From positions 130,373,605-130,437,604 of the forward strand of contig CP136064.1 of NCBI GenBank assembly GCA_032622095.1: DNA of 64,000 nt, given 5' to 3'. Of the stretch, positions 58,752-64,000 are shown one piece after another. Source of the stretch: Siphonodentalium dalli. Taxonomy: Eukaryota; Mollusca; Scaphopoda; Gadilida; Siphonodentaliidae. Every line of letters starts with the position of its first letter. Position 1 is the stretch's first letter. The notes under the pieces were generated by a model. That model saw only the letters and a program-made list of their open reading frames with translations. It made no database searches and had not been told where the DNA came from. The position numbers and the translations under genes are program-made.

Positions 58752-59219
58752 TTAAAGGTACTCAATCCTATTCGATGGTGCCCATACCACCATATTACAA
58801 CAACATCATCAACAACAACCCAACAACATTTTTTGAAATGCCACTTCAGTTATCGGAATCGAGTAATTGCCCAAAAATAATGCTAACCACAGTCAACTAT
58901 AGTATAAAATTGCCCAAAACCTGTTATTTATCAACATATTGTTGAACGAAATGTTGCTGGTTTGTCCCCAAAAAAAGCCACTTGATTTTTTGAGTTATCT
59001 ATCTTCATCCCAATTTTGTTACCAGACTGTCTTCTCGTCGACTGTTTACTGGCCCACTTAAAATTATCGGTGGTGAAAAATAATGGATTTCAAACATCGA
59101 TATCTTGTCACTCTGAGCTTTGATGGGTCGGTTCCTCGACTCGAATAAAAGATTTGTTTTACCCCCGAAGCCAGGGAAATAGTAATTTGCGAGCGTTAAT
59201 TCGGATTATGCATCTTTAA
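58752..59219. repeat. TTAA MITE, complete copy inside the MMP intron
   Basis: TTAA at 58752-58755 and 59216-59219 flank a 460-bp body. The left end AGGTACTCAATCCTATTCGA then TGGTGCCCATACC matches the reverse of 41770-41796. The right half (GATGGGTCGGTTCCTCGACT, GCCAGGGAAATAGTAATTTG, TCGGATTATGCATCT) matches the reverse of 41420-41560. No ORF. Confidence 0.88.
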
Positions 59220-60500
59220 GGGTACGTTCATGAATTGGCAAGTTTGCACGTCATTATTTGCAGGCCTTTCTCATAAAAAACCATATGTGCCAGAATATGA
59301 ACGACAAGATGCATTTAAAATGCATATTTACCAAAGCTAACGACATGAGCAGTACAATTTCGATAATTCCACATGTAATGGTGCCACTAACACATTGCCT
59401 TAAAAATACTTCTTTGATTAATTCTGGTGAGATAATTGCTATTACAGGCAAATTTCGATAGCATCACTACTAGTGGAACGACATAGTTTTTTACTTCTCA
59501 CGTACATTGTACCGAAATGCCTGCAGAAAATTGTCTGGCAAATTTGCGACTGTATGAACCTATCCTAAAAGAAAATTGCTTAGGTATGGGTGACCATCCT
59601 ACCTAAAAGTAAATGGTTTCTGTAACCACTGACTATAGTATAAAAGGCTCAGAGGGCAGGTGATATTTACAAATGGTTTGTGTGTAATGCATACATATAT
59701 ATAGCCCTGTGCGACTGCTGCTGGTCAGTATGTCAGTACATGCGTATATTGACTGTAATATCGACTAGCGGAAATACTGAGAACAAAAATGAGACATTGT
59801 TAGCCAATGCATGGACTACATGTAATAGTGTTTGAAAGTGGAATACAGACTTAATGATTCCATTCCTGGTGCCTCTGTGATGATATAATAAAAAAATTGT
59901 GTTAAATTGAGTCAAAAAAATCAGCCAACTCGGTATAGCTCAGCTAAGTGCCTAATATATATTTCCAACTTGGCTTTTTTCAGAACTCGAACCCACGGCA
60001 GCGTATTAGCGTCATCGAAATATTAACAGTTTAACAATCATCCAATGAGAGTCGATCGAGATCTCTTCCGATTGTGATTTATGTATAGATCAACAGAGGC
60101 CGAACACACCCTTTCCATATATAGGCTCCAAAATAGCAGCTGCATGCCCGGAGTGCATGCGTGGTTCTAAAAGGGCACACTTATTTCACGTATATCTCTG
60201 TCCCTTGACCGATTTCGGTAAAACAATGGATGTTGTATGGTGGACATGAGACACCCTCTCGATACACCACCACACACACAAACCCCACCAAAACCCAAAA
60301 TGGTCGCCCAGAGGGGGGTAATATGGCATTCATGTCATATCTCGGGCCGGTCATACATTGGGATGTTCGTCACCACCCCCCCCCCATTGGAACGCAGGGC
60401 CCTTGTAATTTTCCACCCGATCCTTACGATGTTATACGCTACCAGTGCACGGGAAATATGTTTGAAAAGGTTGGCGATAACAATGTCTGATCTTTCTAGC
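59220..60500 (+). other. MMP intron
   Basis: No exon was recognised. 60230-60420 contains CACCACACACACAAACCCCA and CCCCCCCC tracts resembling the C-rich family. A weak tRNA-like box-A string near 59935 was rejected. Confidence 0.45.
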
Positions 60501-60990
60501 TTGGGAGCCGCTCTCCGTCTGCTGTCACACCTAACATTGTTAACAAAATGTTATACACAACCACGGAACTCTGGCGCTAACAACATCGGATATTTCTGGC
60601 TTGAGATCCACTGTCCGTCTACTGACATCGCTAACATGTTAATAAAAAGAGCTACAACTCTATATGTAACGTATTTTCGACTAAATAACGGATTTGTCTG
60701 ATATATTTTACAACACCACAAGAGAGCAACTTCGGTCTGTCATAAGTCAAATGCATATATTTGGTTGGCGGACTTGGTGGAGGTTTTGTGTCGCTCTTTA
60801 AAATCACTTCTTCGAACAAATACGCACACAAAAACGCTCTTTAAAATCACGTCTTCTTAGAAAGAAAGAAAGAAGCTCTATAAAATAACTTCTTCGGGAA
60901 AAAACGCTCTTTAAAATAAATACTATAAAAATGTTAACAACGGTAGCGATGACAACAGACGGATATCGGATCTCAAGCTGTAAACATCAG
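60480..60990. repeat. Local tandem and inverted repeats
   Basis: A unit of about 105 bp is duplicated: ACAATGTCTGATCTTTCTAG with CCGTCTGCTGTCACACCTAA at 60480-60540, and ACATCGGATATTTCTGGCTT with CCGTCTACTGACATCGCTAA at 60583-60640. It recurs inverted at 60930-60990. Between them CGCTCTTTAAAAT(C/A)AC(T/G)TCTTC repeats three to four times (60791-60915). Non-coding. Confidence 0.7.
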
Positions 60991-60993
60991 ATA

Positions 60994-61573
60994 CATATAT
61001 AGGTGTGGACATTCTGTAGAAAATGCTTTCCACTATTTTTTTGAATGCCACCTACACTTTGAAGAAAGAATTACACTTCGTAATAATCTGCTGCGCTTTA
61101 ATATACATTCAGTTAAGACATTAATATTTGGGGACCCGAACTTAAAACAATTAGAAAATGAACATATCTTTAAAGCTATGCAAATTTACTTACGAGATAC
61201 AACGCAAGAGGAAAATCCGACAAAGTTCTATTAAGACGCTCGCATCATTTGAATGCAAATTGTAAAATGTTATCAATGCACAATGAAGTACATGTATCAC
61301 ATTTAAAACAGCTACTTGATAATCTTATTGAAATTATGTAGAATTGGTGGGGTGGTGAGACTATACAAACTATACTTCAAATAATATACAATGATATATG
61401 TATACACTTGTCAATATGTTATACCTATTGTGTTGACAACCCAAATTATTATATATTAGTGTTATGACGGCAATTGGGAGAGGGGGTTATGTATAAGTGG
61501 ATCGCACTTGTCCTCCAATCCCAATGCCAATCTGTATTGTTATATACTTATTGGTAATAAATATGTTTAAACC
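60994..61573 (+). mobile_element. 5'-truncated LINE tail with an 11-bp target-site duplication
   Basis: AACATCAGATA occurs at 60983-60993 and again at 61574-61584, directly flanking the insert. The insert begins in the C-terminal motif: 60998-61234 reads YRCGHSVENAFHYFFECHLH and continues to a stop at 61232. It then has the family 3' UTR (GGGAGAGGGGGTTATG, CTTGTCCTCCAATCCC) and ends AATAAATATGTTTAAACC. It is the same family as 46327 and 27163, and it lies inside the MMP intron. Confidence 0.92.
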
Positions 61574-61584
61574 AACATCAGATA

Positions 61585-63167
61585 TTGTTAGCGCTGTCAG
61601 GGCCTATCATTTTAAACAGGTTTGCGCTGGTAGCGCATAGCATGCATTGTACGGATCGCGCGGGTGCATTCTCAGGTGGTATATAGGCGGGATTCATACC
61701 CGCTATTAGCCGGTATTCGGGATTCATACGCCCTTTTTGCAGGCTTTCAATCGGAGTGCTAGATTGCCAGTGACATGCATTAACAGATCAACTGCCCCGC
61801 ATCTGACAATCACTGTTCCGGGAAATAAAGTAATATGTTAATAACCAGGTATTGACTTTGGCAGATTACTGACATAACTGACCACACATTGTAGTGTGAG
61901 ATCAGGGTCCTGCGTCACATATATTCTTAAGTGACATCATGTATTCTCCCCACCATTAACTGCATATTTAGGATTCAGGGATAGGTTGACACCCTTATAT
62001 ACGGTGTTGTATGGTGTCCCCCCACCAAGACACAATTGCCATACAACCCGCATGCATGGCTCCTATTTTTAAGAGAGAGAAATGGGGGAGCTGGCAAAAC
62101 ACCAAAGTACAAACATATAACCGGACTATCATGCACACACTCTTTACACCAACTTTTATCTTCTTTTTTTTTGTTGGCCAAATTTATGCAAATTTATTCT
62201 ATGTCATCTTGTAAATATTTAATTTCATGTAAACGGTTGTATTTGGGAGCGGAACAGCTGTAAGTTGTAAAAAAAAATCCCGTTGTATATAAGATACTAA
62301 TATATACAGGCCGACCTGTATATGGGCGAGCGACAATTACGCATGCAAGCTCTCCAGTGCCTATCAAAATCGATTTTAACAGAATTGGATTTCTTTCACA
62401 CGTCAGAAACAGTATTTGGTCTCTAATAGACGATAATTGTGTGAAGATCCCTCTGAAATTGAGAGTTGTTGCTTGCACTGGTGTAAGACGGGGGCAAGAA
62501 AAATCGGACTCGAGACATCGAGGGCATGCTAATCGCGGCGACGCCTCTCCAATACTTTATACGATGCTAATGCTAACTTGAGAGAATTGATCTCTTTTCG
62601 CCGGGGAATAGGTGCGGTTTTACCATTTATCAAACCGAATGGACCACTACAGAATAGAAATACGTATCGACCAAAGTGACTTAGAGAAACCACTGCTTTC
62701 GTTCAATTTCCCGTTCATTAAAACGCCTCTTTGAGTATATATGAAAGGCGAGTCTAGCTTGACTTGATGTGATCTATTAAATTGGCTGTTGTCGGAATAA
62801 TTTTTGGAGATGCTTTGGTTTTATGCACTGCTCCGATTGAAATCGCAATTCTTGGGGTTAATTCGAGAAAATACACACAAATCAGTTGAGAATATTTTCA
62901 CGCCTTAATGAGCTTCTGTAAGGAACATCCAGATCGACTTGAGATAAAATAATACAAATTAAGCGCTGGGAGTATGGTTGCCATATACGATTACGAAAGT
63001 CATTAGGCGCAACAAGAGGAAAATCTGCCCATCGACAACCGTTGCTATAAGTTGCCGTCCGATGGTTTGGGGACCATTATCTCGCAGAAAGAATAACATA
63101 CACATGCATGCACGCTCGTCAGTGGTTTACGTCTTTGTTCCTCATTTTGTCATTCCGTTCTTGTCAG
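61585..63167 (+). other. MMP intron, distal part
   Basis: No exon or repeat was recognised with confidence. A pair of near-identical words GGCGGGATTCATACCCGC and CGGGATTCATACGCCC lies at 61686-61730. The intron ends in a pyrimidine-rich tract (TTGTTCCTCATTTTGTC, ATTCCGTTCTTGTCAG). Confidence 0.5.
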
Positions 63168-63272
63168 GAGTTTTGGACGAAGAAACCTCTTATTGGATGA
63201 GTTTGCCCAGATGCGGAGTCAAAGATCCAGTTAATGGAGGGCTAAAACGGAAAAGAAGATATGCCGTACAGG
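63168..63272 (+). CDS. Matrix metalloproteinase exon: cysteine switch and furin site
   Basis: The acceptor CCGTTCTTGTCAG ends at 63167 and the donor GTGAGT begins at 63273. The exon is 105 nt, entering in phase 1 and leaving in phase 1. With the previous exon it reads ITG-VLDEETSYWMSLPRCGVKDP. PRCGV.D is the propeptide cysteine switch whose Cys ligates the catalytic zinc. LKRKRRYAVQG follows: a furin-type R-x-K/R-R site directly before YA(V/I)QG, the start of the catalytic domain. That arrangement is typical of membrane-type and other furin-activated MMPs and points to intracellular activation. The catalytic HExxH exons are not found before 64000 and should lie to the right. The 145-codon open frame around it is mostly intron read-through. 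Confidence 0.93.
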
Positions 63273-63848
63273 GTGAGTTGTCCGCATCACACCAATTTAG
63301 TGCGACAATGAATCACTCAATACACTTCGAGGCGATTCTCAAAGGGCGACTGTACACTAAATTCGGTAATCATTATGAAAATGACTGGAGTAATAAATTA
63401 ATTTTCATTATATAATTACCATGCCATTTGCATCGTTCATAGAGCACATGCGTGTATATTGCACTAATACATGGCTCAAATTCATTCATTTGTTGCATAT
63501 ATCCTGTATATAAATGGTCGGATTTAAGTGGTTACATTAATAAGAGCAAATAACGTTCAACATGTCCGATGAAAACGAAAGAAACCAACATATGTTCCAT
63601 CGGTAACATCTTCAGTAACATTTTGGCCTTGTATACTGACAATAATGTCAAATGTTAATGTTTCACTAAATAATCATAAATATGGGGAATTTATCTAGCC
63701 TGATATTTAAAGGTGTATACGGTAATTAAAAACAAATATCGGAAAACTGTGTGTTTTCGTATTGAATGAGATAACAAATATGAGTCAAGACAAAGCTTCC
63801 GAACAGAGTTGTTATACCAAACGATTGTACTACTTTATTAGCCTTATT
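63273..63848 (+). other. Next MMP intron, start
   Basis: Follows the GTGAGT donor. AT-rich, with no recognisable exon (no KW...ITY.I or HE..H signature). Confidence 0.5.
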
Positions 63849-64000
63849 AGCTCAACTTTACTTTGTAAAGTTTGAGCTATTGCCATGGCTTGGTATCCGT
63901 CGTCCGTGTGTGTGCGCGCGCGTATGTGTGTGTGATTCGTCAACAATTTCTTTAGCACGGGCTACAGGTCGTACCTTTGGTCGGATCATTATGAAATTTG
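63849..64000 (+). repeat. Pearl-like element, 5' head
   Basis: The palindromic head AGCTCAACTTTAC-TTT-GTAAAGTTTGAGCT lies at 63849-63878, followed by TATTGCCATGGCTTGG, CCGTCGTCCGTGTGTG, a (GC/GT)n stretch and the first core unit (GGGCTACAGGTCGTACC). The rest is beyond the window. It shows the best-preserved head in the window. Confidence 0.85.

Noticed and set aside
59929-60003. tRNA-like sequence (TAGCTCAGCTAAGTGCC ... CTCGAACCC)
   Set aside because: A box-A-like string is present, but the box-B match is poor and I could not fold acceptor and anticodon stems. It could be a degraded SINE head, but this cannot be supported.
62978-63415. 145-codon ORF taken as one protein
   Set aside because: Only 63168-63272 matches MMP and it is bounded by good splice sites. 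The rest is intron read-through.
1-64000. Bacterial-type operons, ribosome binding sites or an origin of replication
   Set aside because: Spliced exons, LINEs, MITEs and microsatellites show a eukaryotic nuclear sequence; no operon structure exists.

Overview
This is a gene-poor, repeat-rich stretch of a eukaryotic nuclear genome. It is AT-rich, has long introns with GT/AG borders, and carries dense nested transposable elements, minisatellites and long homopolymer runs. The most telling repeat is a roughly 160-bp tandem unit that starts with a palindromic head and a CCGT-type microsatellite. This layout recalls the 'pearl'/HINE-like (Helentron-associated) repeats described from bivalves. Together with the furin-type matrix metalloproteinase exons, it suggests a marine invertebrate, most likely a mollusc. 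The species cannot be named from the sequence alone.

Genes. The only host gene I can defend is a matrix metalloproteinase (MMP) on the + strand. One exon (58065-58188) encodes the peptidoglycan-binding-like part of the propeptide. The next (63168-63272) encodes the cysteine switch PRCGVKDP and a basic furin-type site followed by YAVQG, as in membrane-type or furin-activated MMPs. The exons join in matching phase across a 5-kb intron, and the catalytic exons lie beyond the right edge. A signal-peptide exon at 14731-14835 ends in phase 0, as the 58065 exon requires, and is the best candidate first exon. If it is correct, most of the window is one 43-kb intron filled with transposons.

Layout. 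1-769: end of a pearl-like repeat that cuts into a giant palindromic foldback element (copy A, 770-5431). 5436-6930: hairpins and a C-rich 'TTCCAACC' repeat. 7501-11398: pearl-like arrays with a 1.6-kb DNA transposon nested in them (8369-9967). 13293-14000: broken integrase gene followed by palindromic 24-mers. 16-26 kb: mostly non-coding DNA with repeat fragments. 26.9-28.4 kb: a 5'-truncated LINE on the minus strand containing a (GA)n tract. 31613-37638: foldback copy B, with a 1-kb insert in its right arm. 39-44 kb: inverted and tandem duplications. 44330-44791: a 41-bp minisatellite. 45531-49965: a pearl-like element split by a 2.7-kb LINE with a broken reverse transcriptase. 51.7-59.2 kb: TTAA-flanked MITEs, an 85-bp inverted-repeat pair and a small foldback. 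60994-61573: a third LINE tail with a clear 11-bp target-site duplication. 63849-64000: the head of another pearl-like element.

The most unusual structure is the pair of large foldback elements. Their arms are about 2.1-2.3 kb and are partly built of tandem subrepeats of about 170 bp. Their central loops lie in opposite orientation in the two copies.
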